The notes below the pieces were generated by a model. That model was given only the letters and a program-made list of their open reading frames with translations. It did no database searches and was not told the DNA's origin. This document shows positions 1 to 8,372 of a stretch of 64,000 nt of DNA, in pieces. The stretch spans positions 1 to 64,000 of the forward strand of contig NZ_RHHQ01000002.1 in the NCBI RefSeq assembly GCF_003710825.1, given 5' to 3'. Both the position numbers and the translations under genes were made by a program. How positions within the stretch are numbered: position 1 is the first letter of the stretch; each line of letters begins with the position of its first letter. Origin of the DNA: Brevibacillus fluminis. Its GTDB lineage: Bacteria; Bacillota; Bacilli; Brevibacillales; Brevibacillaceae.

Positions 1-169
1 AGAAATGGTCCCCCGATGGAGCAAGCAGCTTTTGCTCGAGATGGACTTCCTGTTGAATATCTTGCGGATACGGCAGCAAAAGCGGACCGATGAGCGCGAC
101 AACCAGCAGGATCGCAATGATCACGACGCCGGTCAGCGCCAGTTTGTTCGTCTTTAAAAACGTTATCAT
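1..169 (-). CDS. ABC transporter permease, DppC/OppC type (partial)
   Basis: Only the first 56 codons are in the window; the rest lies beyond the left edge. The start ATG at 169 is preceded by AAGGAGGG overlapping the end of the upstream permease gene, so the two are translationally adjacent (12-nt gap). The visible protein has a short charged N-terminus, a hydrophobic helix of about 20 residues (roughly residues 10-32) and then a PYPQD-containing stretch. That layout is typical of the second permease of dipeptide/oligopeptide/nickel importers. With the neighbouring DppB-like permease it would form the membrane channel of the importer whose binding protein is encoded at 1222-2841. The ATPase genes are expected next, outside the window. 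The family call is an inference from N-terminal pattern and position. Confidence 0.8.
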   Translation of the reverse strand, partial: MITFLKTNKLALTGVVIIAILLVVALIGPLLLPYPQDIQQEVHLEQKLLAPSGDHF

Positions 170-181
170 CCAGATCCCTCC

Positions 182-1207
182 TTACGCTGTCTCGCCCAGC
201 TTGATCCGTGGATCGAGCAGAACCAGCAAGATGTCGACGAGCAAATTGACCAAAATATACGAAATGGTAACGAGCAGCGTGATGCCCATCACCGCCGGAT
301 AATCCGATGAAAGGATCGCCTGAGATGCGTACATGCCGAGTCCCGGCCAGCTGAACACCGCTTCGATCAGAAACGTGCTCGTCAGCGCATAGGCAAACGT
401 CAGACCCAAGGACGTGACGGTCGGCGACATCGCATTTTTCAGCGCATAAAGAAACACGCGTTTACGGCGCGATACTCCGTAGGCTTGCAGCACGCGCATA
501 TATTCCTCTCCCATGACCTCGACCATCGATGAACGAATCATCCGGGTGACCAGACCGATCGGATACGCGGCCATCGCAAGCGCGGGCAAGATCAAATGCA
601 GCAAAGCATCGGTGAAAAAGTCCCAATTGCCCTGCATCAAGGAGTCCAGCAAATATGAACCGGTTTTCTCCTCGATCGGGTACAGCAGCGCCACATCCGT
701 GCTGACACGTTCGCCAAGCGGCAGCCAGCCCAACGTTTTGAAGAACACCAGCTGCAAAATCAAGGCGAGCCAGAATGTCGGAATCGATACACCGCCGATG
801 CTGAAGCCGCGGCTCAAATGATCGACCCATGATTCCTTTTTGACGGCAGAAATCACACCGAGCGGAATGCCCACGATAATCGCGATCAGCATCCCGGCAA
901 AAATCAGCTCCAAGCTGGAGGGAAGAAACGTGAGCAGCTCATCCAAAATCGGCTGGTGGGTGCGAATAGACTTGCCCCAATCCCCTGTCACCAAGCCTTT
1001 CATGTACGTCGCGTATTGCACGTAAAGCGGTTGATCTAGGCCAAGCTCGATTTTTGCCGCCTGGATTTGTTCAGCTGTCGCATGCGCTCCCACCCAACGG
1101 GCTGCCGGCTCTGACGGAATGACGCGAGCGATAAAAAACGTTATCAGGGACACCCCCACCAGGACCAAGAGTCCCAGCAGGAGGCGTCGTATGATGAAGC
1201 GAACCAT
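182..1207 (-). CDS. ABC transporter permease, DppB/OppB type
   Basis: A 341-residue integral membrane protein beginning MVRFIIRRLLLG, the usual opening of DppB-type permeases. It has about six hydrophobic helices. The binding-protein-dependent transport (EAA-like) loop is near residues 235-265, around ALKNAMSPTVTSLGL, followed by a last membrane segment that ends in LLDPRIKLGE. Length is normal for the family. It lies 14 nt after the solute-binding protein gene and just before the second permease, so the three are co-transcribed. Family knowledge says it forms half of a peptide, nickel or other small-solute import channel. The substrate cannot be read from the sequence, but the operon context suggests an amide-ring compound or its precursor peptide. 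Confidence 0.93.
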   Translation of the reverse strand: MVRFIIRRLLLGLLVLVGVSLITFFIARVIPSEPAARWVGAHATAEQIQAAKIELGLDQPLYVQYATYMKGLVTGDWGKSIRTHQPILDELLTFLPSSLELIFAGMLIAIIVGIPLGVISAVKKESWVDHLSRGFSIGGVSIPTFWLALILQLVFFKTLGWLPLGERVSTDVALLYPIEEKTGSYLLDSLMQGNWDFFTDALLHLILPALAMAAYPIGLVTRMIRSSMVEVMGEEYMRVLQAYGVSRRKRVFLYALKNAMSPTVTSLGLTFAYALTSTFLIEAVFSWPGLGMYASQAILSSDYPAVMGITLLVTISYILVNLLVDILLVLLDPRIKLGETA

Positions 1208-1221
1208 CAGCGATCACACCT

Positions 1222-2841
1222 TTATTCTCGATAGGTATCGTAGAAGAACACGACGTTCGGATAGGCAGGGTTGTCGACATAACCTTTGAACTTGGCGGAA
1301 CGCACGCGCACATACTCGACATCGTAGACAGAGAGTCCAGGCACTTGGTCAATCAAAATTTCCTGTGCTTGCTTGTACAGCGCGATGGCTTTGTTACGGT
1401 CTAGACCAGCTACTTTCTTCGCTTCCTCAATCAGCTTGTCGTAGTCCGGATTGTTGAAATATGCCAGGTTGAACACGATGTCTTTTTCAGAGCCGTACAG
1501 GTTTTTCATGAAGCTGTAAGGGTCTGCATAGTCAGCCCACCAGTACATCAAGAGGATGTCTTGGCGCTTCGCCGGATCTTGCGCCTTCGCGAGATCCCAT
1601 TGGGCTTCCCACAGCATGCTTTTCAGTTCCACATCAAAGCCGATTTTGCCCAGCTCCACCTTCAAGAGCTCAGAGATACGGCGCTCGAACTCGTCACCGG
1701 ACAAGTAGGTCAAGGTCAGCTTGCCGCCGGTGACACCCGCTTCCTTCAACAGCGCCTTAGCTTTCTCCGGATCGTATTTGTATTGCTTCAAAGAATCGTC
1801 ATAGCCCCACAGACCTTTCGGAATGTTTCCGCGCGATTGCTCGCCCGTTCCCACGAGGATGTCTTTGACGATGGAATCATACGGAATCGCATATGCCAGC
1901 GCTTGGCGCACCTTCGGGTTGTTCAGCGGTGCTTTTTGCGTGTTGAACTGCATGATCAGCTGCTGGAAGCTGCTAGTCTGATCAACGGCGATATCACCGT
2001 TCAGCTTCATGGACTCGACCATTTCAATCGGCATTTGGTCGGTGAAGTCCATTTTGCCCGCTTCCATCATTTGCTGGCGGGTATTGGCTTCCGGTGTGGT
2101 TTTGAAGACGACTTTCTGGAAGTTGTTCGTCTTCCAACCTTTCCAATACTCAGGATAGTCCGTCAAAATCAGCTCGCTGCCTTTTGTCCATTTTTGCACC
2201 GTATACGGGCCGGAGCCCACATCGTGCCCTTCGTTGACCCATTGATCGCCGTTTTTGTCCAATGCGTCGGCGTCAAAGATGAAGGCGGCATACCCGGAGG
2301 AAACCACGGTATCCAGCGGAGCGGAATATTTCAGCTTGAACTCGACGGTATCTTCATCCACGACATTGATCTTGTCCACGGAATCCCAGATGAAGGACGC
2401 CCCTTTACCGCGTTTGATCGTGCGTTCGATTGATTTTTTCACACTTTCAGCCGTCATCGGTGCGCCTGTGTGGAATTTCACGTTTTTGCGCAAATCAAAG
2501 GTCCAGGTCAGACCATCCTTGGAAACGGTGTAGTTCTCAGCCAGCTCTTTGTCGAATGCTTTTGTTTTCGGATTGTAGCGCAAGAGCGTCTCGTACATAT
2601 TGTTCATCGCGACAATCTCGTTGGAATAGCTGTCGCTCGGGTCCCAGAACGTCATCGTATCGTCGTGGTAGCCATAGACGGCGATGCCGCCCTTAGGCTC
2701 CCCTCCTGCTGTAGCCCCGTTTTCCGCAGGCGCGGCCGATCCGTTTTGGCCACCTTCTGTTTGAGGTGCTTTTTGGCTGCTGCAAGCCGTCAACGCTGCG
2801 ATCAGACCGATCATCAGGCCGGTTTTTAGTACCTTTTTCAT
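1222..2841 (-). CDS. ABC transporter solute-binding lipoprotein, family 5
   Basis: A 539-residue extracellular binding protein. The N-terminus MKKVLKTGLMIGLIAALTACSS is a lipoprotein signal with a LTAC lipobox, so the mature protein should be lipid-anchored outside the membrane. Family-5 landmarks follow: the LAENYTVSKDGLTWTF-type segment near residues 100-120, VKFHTGAPMTAESVKKS, and VGSGPYTVQKW. Length is typical of DppA/OppA-like proteins. The start is fixed by a GGGGAG ribosome-binding site. It lies between the HyuA-like gene (28-nt gap) and the two permeases, so it supplies ligand specificity to the importer. It is probably expressed from the sigma-54 promoter at about 8.2 kb with the rest of the operon. 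Ligand unknown. Confidence 0.95.
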   Translation of the reverse strand: MKKVLKTGLMIGLIAALTACSSQKAPQTEGGQNGSAAPAENGATAGGEPKGGIAVYGYHDDTMTFWDPSDSYSNEIVAMNNMYETLLRYNPKTKAFDKELAENYTVSKDGLTWTFDLRKNVKFHTGAPMTAESVKKSIERTIKRGKGASFIWDSVDKINVVDEDTVEFKLKYSAPLDTVVSSGYAAFIFDADALDKNGDQWVNEGHDVGSGPYTVQKWTKGSELILTDYPEYWKGWKTNNFQKVVFKTTPEANTRQQMMEAGKMDFTDQMPIEMVESMKLNGDIAVDQTSSFQQLIMQFNTQKAPLNNPKVRQALAYAIPYDSIVKDILVGTGEQSRGNIPKGLWGYDDSLKQYKYDPEKAKALLKEAGVTGGKLTLTYLSGDEFERRISELLKVELGKIGFDVELKSMLWEAQWDLAKAQDPAKRQDILLMYWWADYADPYSFMKNLYGSEKDIVFNLAYFNNPDYDKLIEEAKKVAGLDRNKAIALYKQAQEILIDQVPGLSVYDVEYVRVRSAKFKGYVDNPAYPNVVFFYDTYRE

Positions 2842-2869
2842 CTGATTGCTCCCCTTTTGTCTATATTGT

Positions 2870-4426
2870 CTATACCGAAAGCTCGCCGACAGCCTTTACC
2901 CGAATGCGCACGGCATTGCCAGGCAAGTATGCGAGCGGCACTTCCTCCACATCCACGATCTCTACGCTCTGTTCGCCCGCACCTGCGGCTACCGCCTCGC
3001 GGATCGCGGTTTCTTTGGCGTCCGCCAGCGCTTTGTCGCGCCCCCAATCGGTTAGCGAGTAAATTTTTTCGATCTGTCCGCTCACCTGGGCGATCGTGAC
3101 ACCGATTGCATTGGCGACATCAAAGTTGGCAGGGCGGATCACCTTGGACACCCCGGCCATCTCATTCGGCAACAGGATGCTGCCGCCGCCGACGAGAATG
3201 GCAGGAACGGGGTCTGCCGATGTTTTCATCTTGTCGATCGCTTCTTCCACCAGCTCGATCATCCGTTTGTACGCCGCTTCCACATCCGGCTTCGGCAAAT
3301 GGTCCACCTTGGCGGCATCACCGAGGGACGCTTGTCCGACAGCGACGGCAATATCCGTGGCAGTTAAGGTGTCGCCACCGAAAATCAGCCCTTTTTGCGG
3401 CAGCTGATAGCCCACGCTGTCCGGCCCCACTTGCACATCTTTACCCATCTCGCGAATGCGCGTGCCACCACCTAAGCCAAAGGAGAGCAGGTCTGGCATG
3501 CGGAAGTTGGTGCGCACACCGCCGATTTCTGCCACCAGTGACGACTCGCGCGGGAAGCCTTGCACCAGCACACCGATGTCAGTCGTCGTACCTCCGACGT
3601 CGATGACCAGCGCGTTTTGCTCATTGGTCAAATAGGACGCGCCGCGAATGCTGTTGGTCGGACCGGATGCGATGGTCAGCACCGGAAAACGCAGCGCATA
3701 AGACGAGCGCATCAGCGTGCCATCGTTTTGGCTGAGGAAAATTTGTGCGTGCTCGATGCCGTTCTCCGCGAGCGAGCTTTCAAACCCGTCGACCATTCGC
3801 TTCGCCGCTTCTACAAGCGATGCATTGAGAATCGTTGCATTTTCGCGCTCCAGCAGACCGATGCTGCCGATTTCGTAGGAAAGGGAGAAATGGACGCCTT
3901 CGCCCAGCTCTTCTGCGAGGATTTCCTTGGCGCGCAGCTCATCCTCCGTATCGACCGGCGAGTTCACCGCAGTGATCGCCACCGCCGCCACTTTCCCTTT
4001 CCACTCGCGACCGGCTCGGCGTATTTCCGCTTCGTCCAGCGCGGCAATCCGCTGACCGTCGAACTCATGCCCGCCGCTGACAATGGTGCTGCCGACAAAC
4101 ACGGTATTTTTCAAATCTTCCGGCCAGCCGGTAAACGGTGGAATCGCCAGCGTAGCCGGCGCGCCGATCCGCACGACCCCGATGCTGGACAAGCCGTGCC
4201 GCTCGACAATCGCGTTGGTGCAATGCGTGGTGCCAAGCATCGCATGCGTGACCTGTGCCGGGTCGATGCCGCTTTGCTGCATGCAGGCGGCAATCGCCTT
4301 TTGGATGCCTGTTCCAATGTCAGGGGTGGTCGCTGATTTGGTCTTTGCCACCAGGTTACTGTTTTGATCCAAAATCACGGCGTCGGTATGAGTCCCCCCG
4401 ACGTCGATTCCAATCCGATACGTCAT
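2870..4426 (-). CDS. Hydantoinase/oxoprolinase family protein (HyuA-like), copy 1
   Basis: An ~518-residue protein with the two phosphate-binding signatures of the HyuA/acetone-carboxylase-beta fold: an N-terminal IGIDVGGTHTDAV (residues about 5-18) and a central VIDVGGTTTDIGVL (about 275). A glycine-rich LVGGGSILLP loop lies near residue 410. Known members hydrolyse cyclic amides such as hydantoins or 5-oxoproline with ATP. Classical HyuA is about 700 residues and works with HyuB; this is the shorter type, and no hyuB is nearby. Start: AAGGAGG precedes GTG (4429) and ATG (4426), and spacing favours the ATG. It pairs with the DUF917 gene just upstream and is paralogous to the gene at 5552-7054. 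The substrate is inferred only broadly. Confidence 0.88.
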   Translation of the reverse strand: MTYRIGIDVGGTHTDAVILDQNSNLVAKTKSATTPDIGTGIQKAIAACMQQSGIDPAQVTHAMLGTTHCTNAIVERHGLSSIGVVRIGAPATLAIPPFTGWPEDLKNTVFVGSTIVSGGHEFDGQRIAALDEAEIRRAGREWKGKVAAVAITAVNSPVDTEDELRAKEILAEELGEGVHFSLSYEIGSIGLLERENATILNASLVEAAKRMVDGFESSLAENGIEHAQIFLSQNDGTLMRSSYALRFPVLTIASGPTNSIRGASYLTNEQNALVIDVGGTTTDIGVLVQGFPRESSLVAEIGGVRTNFRMPDLLSFGLGGGTRIREMGKDVQVGPDSVGYQLPQKGLIFGGDTLTATDIAVAVGQASLGDAAKVDHLPKPDVEAAYKRMIELVEEAIDKMKTSADPVPAILVGGGSILLPNEMAGVSKVIRPANFDVANAIGVTIAQVSGQIEKIYSLTDWGRDKALADAKETAIREAVAAGAGEQSVEIVDVEEVPLAYLPGNAVRIRVKAVGELSV

Positions 4427-4439
4427 CACTAAGTCCTCC

Positions 4440-5510
4440 TTATACCGATAGCGGGGTGTAGTCTATGTCATAGCCGAAATAGCGCGGGCCAGCTACCTGG
4501 ATCCCTTTTTCCGTCCGCCATTTCGGATCGCACGGAATGGCGATCAACGCCACGCGGCTGCCATAGCGCAGCACCTCCGTGGTAATCGGGAAGCCTGTCT
4601 CCAGATCCAGAGCGGTGATCAAATCTGGCGTAGTCGTAACGATCTCGTCGTCGACCTTGGCCACCAGGAATTCGTTTTGGAAGCCGATCATCGCCCGCTT
4701 GCCCTGATAGGAATTGATTCCATCAAAATACGCTTCCCCTTTGGTAAAGCCGCCCGTATTGCGTCGCAGCAGATTGCTGATCTTGCCTTCAAACAGCAGC
4801 TTTCCGCCCAGCACATCGAGCAGCGCCGTAATCGGATTCTGGTTTTGACGGCGCAGGCTGTGCACCTTCTCTCCGATGTTTTCCGCGAGCGTCAGCGTAT
4901 TGTGAATGCCGGACGCTTTCAAGTCACGGCCTTGCATCAAGTAATCGCAGGTCATTACCGAACCGCCCATCGCGATTAGCGCCGCGCGACCGATTCGCTC
5001 GTTCCAGATGCTCTCCGTACCGTTTACGATCAGCGTGTTGCCTTTTTCATCCGCAATTGACATCGGTGCTGACTGCTTGCCTGCCAGATGGAAGGTCACC
5101 ATCTGTGCCTCCGGAAAAGCCCGTCCCATCCCGTCGATGTCCACTATCGGCAATCCGGTCATCGCGCCAAGCACGATCGGAACAACCGAGTTAACACCGC
5201 CGACCTCGATCGGATAAAGCGCTTTGATCTCTTTCTGGCTGTAATCGCGGATCGCTTCAAATGCGCGGATCACCTCGGTGCCGCTCGGGATTTTTTCGAT
5301 CATGACCGATGGGGCTCCCATCATCGACGCTGCAACCGTCCAATCGTCATCTCCTACTTCATCTGGAGACAGCAGTGTCACCGGTCCGTATTTTTCGATC
5401 GCAGCCATCGCCATTAGCTTGCCTACGTATGGGTCGCCCCCGCCGCCTGTTCCTAGAACGGCCGCTCCCATCGCGATATTTTCCAAATTGTGCGTGTCGA
5501 TAATGCGCAC
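4440..5510 (-). CDS. DUF917 (S-methyl-thiohydantoin desulfurase-like) protein, copy 1
   Basis: A protein of about 356 residues with the family's N-terminal glycine-rich motif GTGGGGDPYVGK (about residues 20-31) and the conserved IVDIDGMGRAFPEAQM segment near residue 130. As I recall, Pfam now names the two halves of DUF917 after an S-methyl-thiohydantoin desulfurase, and members often sit beside HyuA-like genes. GTG at 5510 is chosen because an AGGAGG lies 7 nt before it; the longer reading from 5537 would place that site inside the gene. It overlaps nothing and ends 13 nt before the HyuA-like copy 1. It is a paralogue of 7056-8162. A role in processing the same ring compound as its HyuA partner is inferred. 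Confidence 0.85.
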   Translation of the reverse strand: MRIIDTHNLENIAMGAAVLGTGGGGDPYVGKLMAMAAIEKYGPVTLLSPDEVGDDDWTVAASMMGAPSVMIEKIPSGTEVIRAFEAIRDYSQKEIKALYPIEVGGVNSVVPIVLGAMTGLPIVDIDGMGRAFPEAQMVTFHLAGKQSAPMSIADEKGNTLIVNGTESIWNERIGRAALIAMGGSVMTCDYLMQGRDLKASGIHNTLTLAENIGEKVHSLRRQNQNPITALLDVLGGKLLFEGKISNLLRRNTGGFTKGEAYFDGINSYQGKRAMIGFQNEFLVAKVDDEIVTTTPDLITALDLETGFPITTEVLRYGSRVALIAIPCDPKWRTEKGIQVAGPRYFGYDIDYTPLSV

Positions 5511-5551
5511 AGCCATCCCTCCTGAATGTATATCCATTTCGCTTTTTGCTT

Positions 5552-7054
5552 TTATAGCTGAAGCTCGCCCGTCGCCTTGACGCGCAGACGGATAACCTCG
5601 CCTTTGTAATAGTCAAACGGGATTTCCTCTACTTGCACCAGCCGGATCGAATCCTTCACGCCTCCGCTTCTCTCTACCTCGATTAGCGCTTCCTGCGTCA
5701 ATTCATCGACGATCTCTTCCTTGGTCCGGTCGTTCAACCAATAGATCCGGTCAATCTGCCAGCTGACCGGCGCCATACACGCCCCGACCGCATTGCAAAT
5801 CTGAAAGCCGGGCGGATGGATCGTCTCTCCGTACTTGTAAAACAGCCGATCGACCAAAAGCGGACTGCCCCCGCCGACCAGCACAATCGGCAACCGCTCC
5901 TTCACCGGCTGAACCCGGTCAATGGTCTCTCGTAGCGTATCGATCACATGCTTGATCACATGCTCCGCTTCCTCCTGCTCCAGCTGCGGAACTTCCGCTC
6001 CAAGCTGACGGCGGGGCAGATACGTGTGCGGGTAAAGTTGTAAAAACACATCCGTTAGCCTGTGCTCCCGCTGCGGCAAACCATCGATGGTGTTGATCGG
6101 ACTCTCGCCACCAAACGCAAGCGAGGTGGCCTTCGGCAAGCGAACATTCACATGAATGCCGAGCAGTTTCGAATTGCGCGTCAACTCCTGCGGCTCGCCG
6201 CCCAGTACCAACCCGACCTCGGTGGTACTTCCCCCCATGTCAACGACGACACAATTGTCGAGCCCGGTTAGAAACGAGGCACCACGCAAGCTGTTGGCGA
6301 CGCCGGACCCAATCGTCATAATCGGGTAGGCCCGCGCCTTCTCAAGCGACATGAGCGATCCGTCATTTTGCACGAACCAGTACGGGCAGCGGAAGCCCAG
6401 CTCGGAGAAGAGCGTAGAAAGCCCGCCGATGGCTTTTTCCATCACATTGGATAGCATCGCATTGAGCAGCGCTGCATTTTCCCGCTGCAAAAAGCCGATG
6501 CTGCCGACTGAATGGGAAAGCGTTACCGACATCTCCGGAAGAGCCCGGTTAATCAATGCAGCCAGCTCAATCTCCTCCTCGTGATGGAGGGAGGAAAACG
6601 TGCTGACGATCGCAACTGCCCGGCAGCCGCTCTCTTTCAGCCTTTCGATAAGATTGTCAATTTTTCCAGAAAAATCAATCTTATTTCGCCGGGACCCATC
6701 CAGCTCCACCCCGCCGGCCAAATGCTCCACCAGCTTGATGTGCCGGGCGATTCCTTCCGGCCAGCCGATTCCCGGCTTCATCTGCGAAGGATTGGGACAA
6801 ATCCGCACCAGCGCGGTATCGGTTAGGCCCCGCCCTTGATACAGAGCGTTGAGCATTTGCGTCGTGCCGACAAAAATACCCTGGATCCGCTCGGGCGAAT
6901 AGCCTGTTTCCACAAGCACGCCCGCTGCGGTCTGCCGGATGCCGGTCAAAATATCCGGCGTTGTCGCCTGCTTTGCCTGGCCGAGCAAGCGCCCTTCCTT
7001 GGACAAAATCACGGCATCTGTATTGGTCCCGCCTACATCAATCCCCAGCTTCAT
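5552..7054 (-). CDS. Hydantoinase/oxoprolinase family protein (HyuA-like), copy 2
   Basis: A 500-residue paralogue of the protein at 2870-4426. It has the N-terminal LGIDVGGTNTDAVIL motif, a central VVVDMGGSTTEVGLVLGG motif (here DMGGS rather than DVGGT) and a C-terminal VLVGGGSPLL loop. It lacks the extra C-terminal region of full-length HyuA and has no HyuB partner. The ATG at 7054 starts one base after the stop of the upstream DUF917 gene (7056), indicating translational coupling; a longer TTG start at 7078 is less likely. Family knowledge supports ATP-dependent opening of a cyclic amide. Divergence from copy 1 across most of the protein points to an old duplication and perhaps a different substrate or step. 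Confidence 0.87.
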   Translation of the reverse strand: MKLGIDVGGTNTDAVILSKEGRLLGQAKQATTPDILTGIRQTAAGVLVETGYSPERIQGIFVGTTQMLNALYQGRGLTDTALVRICPNPSQMKPGIGWPEGIARHIKLVEHLAGGVELDGSRRNKIDFSGKIDNLIERLKESGCRAVAIVSTFSSLHHEEEIELAALINRALPEMSVTLSHSVGSIGFLQRENAALLNAMLSNVMEKAIGGLSTLFSELGFRCPYWFVQNDGSLMSLEKARAYPIMTIGSGVANSLRGASFLTGLDNCVVVDMGGSTTEVGLVLGGEPQELTRNSKLLGIHVNVRLPKATSLAFGGESPINTIDGLPQREHRLTDVFLQLYPHTYLPRRQLGAEVPQLEQEEAEHVIKHVIDTLRETIDRVQPVKERLPIVLVGGGSPLLVDRLFYKYGETIHPPGFQICNAVGACMAPVSWQIDRIYWLNDRTKEEIVDELTQEALIEVERSGGVKDSIRLVQVEEIPFDYYKGEVIRLRVKATGELQL

Positions 7055-7055
7055 C

Positions 7056-8162
7056 TCAAACACCAGCCTCGCTAGCAAATTCTACAGGGATGAACTCCGC
7101 GTCAATTCCGAACGCGCGCGGTCCGACGAACTCCAGCATGTCGCTGGTGCGCAGCACGTTGGGGGCAGGGATACCATACATCGTGACCAAGCGTCCCTCT
7201 TGCAAATCTTCCGTCATGCAAGGTTGAAACGTTTCCTCATCGAGCACCAGCAACAAGTCCGGCGTCAGGCATAAGTAACGGTCGTTTTTACGCGCATAGT
7301 TGTACTCGTTGCCGAATCCGACTTCCACAACCTGGCCGTCCCATCGCTCCGTGCCCAAAATCTCAAAGCGTCCCTCGATCAAGCCGTTTTGGAATCTACG
7401 GCTGATCCCGCGAATTTTCCCCTGGATCAAACAACGCGGTGAGCCAAAGATCGAGTTGGTCAGCACCGCATGCATTTGCTGCAGGGACGCTGCCCGGCTT
7501 GGCGTCTCGAGAAAAATCCGCCCCAGCTCATAAATCAATTGCAGTGTACTGGGCAAAATCACGGTGCTCATCTGCCTTCCGTCCATTCCGAATCCAGCGA
7601 TATACACGATTCCCCCCATCGGGTGAACCTGCTGCCTGGCTTCACGGACGATCCGGTGATTATCGACTTCATCAAACAAACGTGTTTCACGATGCTGGTT
7701 GCTCATGGCGAGCGGGCCAGCCTGCACTCCCATCAAATGAAAGGAGGACATGTGTATTTCCGGAAACGTGCGGCCTGTACCGTCACCATCTACAATCGGC
7801 AGGTTGCGCTGTGCTGCGACGATGAAAGGGACCATCGCATTGGCTCCCCCCACATTGAGGGCGATCAATGCCGTGGCTTTCGCTGCCCGCGCTTCTTCAT
7901 AGCAATCTAGCGCAAGCAGCCCCTCTTCTCCCGTAGACATCTTTTCGTCGCAAATCACAGACGAGCCGATACTGGAGAGACAGACAATATGATCGTTAGG
8001 CGCGATTTCGGTAAAAGGCAGGATTTCAATCTCCTGCGAATCGCTCATAATCGATTGCACCAGCGAACTGAGCGTAAACGGATCTCCTCCTCCGCCAGAG
8101 CCAAGAAACTTGGCGCCAAGCGCGAAATAGGGAATATCCTTTTTGGTGATTTTCCACGCCAT
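7056..8162 (-). CDS. DUF917 (S-methyl-thiohydantoin desulfurase-like) protein, copy 2
   Basis: A 368-residue first gene of the operon. The motif GSGGGGDPFTL near residues 21-31 and the PIVDGDGTGRTFPEIHM segment match DUF917 and parallel the copy at 4440-5510. The AAAGGGG ribosome-binding site lies just before the ATG. The gene begins about 20 nt downstream of the expected start point of the sigma-54-type promoter at 8194-8209 and runs straight into HyuA-like copy 2. The repeated order DUF917-HyuA-DUF917-HyuA shows that the pair, not the single gene, was duplicated or assembled as a unit. Function is inferred from the renamed family and the pairing; no catalytic residue assignment is attempted. 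Confidence 0.85.
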   Translation of the reverse strand: MAWKITKKDIPYFALGAKFLGSGGGGDPFTLSSLVQSIMSDSQEIEILPFTEIAPNDHIVCLSSIGSSVICDEKMSTGEEGLLALDCYEEARAAKATALIALNVGGANAMVPFIVAAQRNLPIVDGDGTGRTFPEIHMSSFHLMGVQAGPLAMSNQHRETRLFDEVDNHRIVREARQQVHPMGGIVYIAGFGMDGRQMSTVILPSTLQLIYELGRIFLETPSRAASLQQMHAVLTNSIFGSPRCLIQGKIRGISRRFQNGLIEGRFEILGTERWDGQVVEVGFGNEYNYARKNDRYLCLTPDLLLVLDEETFQPCMTEDLQEGRLVTMYGIPAPNVLRTSDMLEFVGPRAFGIDAEFIPVEFASEAGV

Positions 8163-8193
8163 TTTGTAACCCCTTTCGGTGCATCCCTATATA

Positions 8194-8209
8194 AGCAACT
8201 ACCATGCCA
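8194..8209 (-). promoter_or_regulatory. Sigma-54 (-24/-12) promoter
   Basis: On the minus strand the sequence reads TGGCAT-GGTAG-TTGCT, against the consensus TGGCAC-N5-TTGCA/T. The invariant GG and GC dinucleotides are present with exact spacing. It lies 32 nt upstream of the DUF917 start, and the neighbouring upstream gene encodes a sigma-54 activator with an intact GAFTGA loop. The expected start point is near 8183. Confidence 0.85.
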
Positions 8210-8238
8210 ACCATTGAATAAGCAGGTAAAAGCGGTGA

Positions 8239-8249
8239 ATGTTTATGCA
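8239..8249. promoter_or_regulatory. Candidate activator-binding site (shared 11-mer)
   Basis: ATGTTTATGCA here recurs exactly at 10176-10186, just upstream of the activator gene. There it is embedded in the inverted repeat GTATG-TTTATG-CATAC (10174-10189). A half-related ATCATGCAAA lies at 8297-8305, and CGGTGAAT occurs at 8233-8240 and 8330-8337. Together they suggest upstream activator sites for the sigma-54 promoter, though the first one is only about 30 bp from the -24 element. Inference from pattern only. Confidence 0.4.
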
Positions 8250-8372
8250 AAAAATTTTTATCGAATTTTCTTTCTCATTGCTTTTCTCATTTGTTATCAT
8301 GCAAATTTCGTCAAAATTTTCGTTTATATCGGTGAATACTCTCATTTTTTCACGTTTTTGCGCATTTTATCA

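Noticed and set aside
8163..8372. Small ORF or second promoter upstream of the DUF917 gene
   Set aside because: The gap is A+T-rich with only short frames lacking ribosome-binding sites; it is better explained as the sigma-54 promoter and activator-site region.
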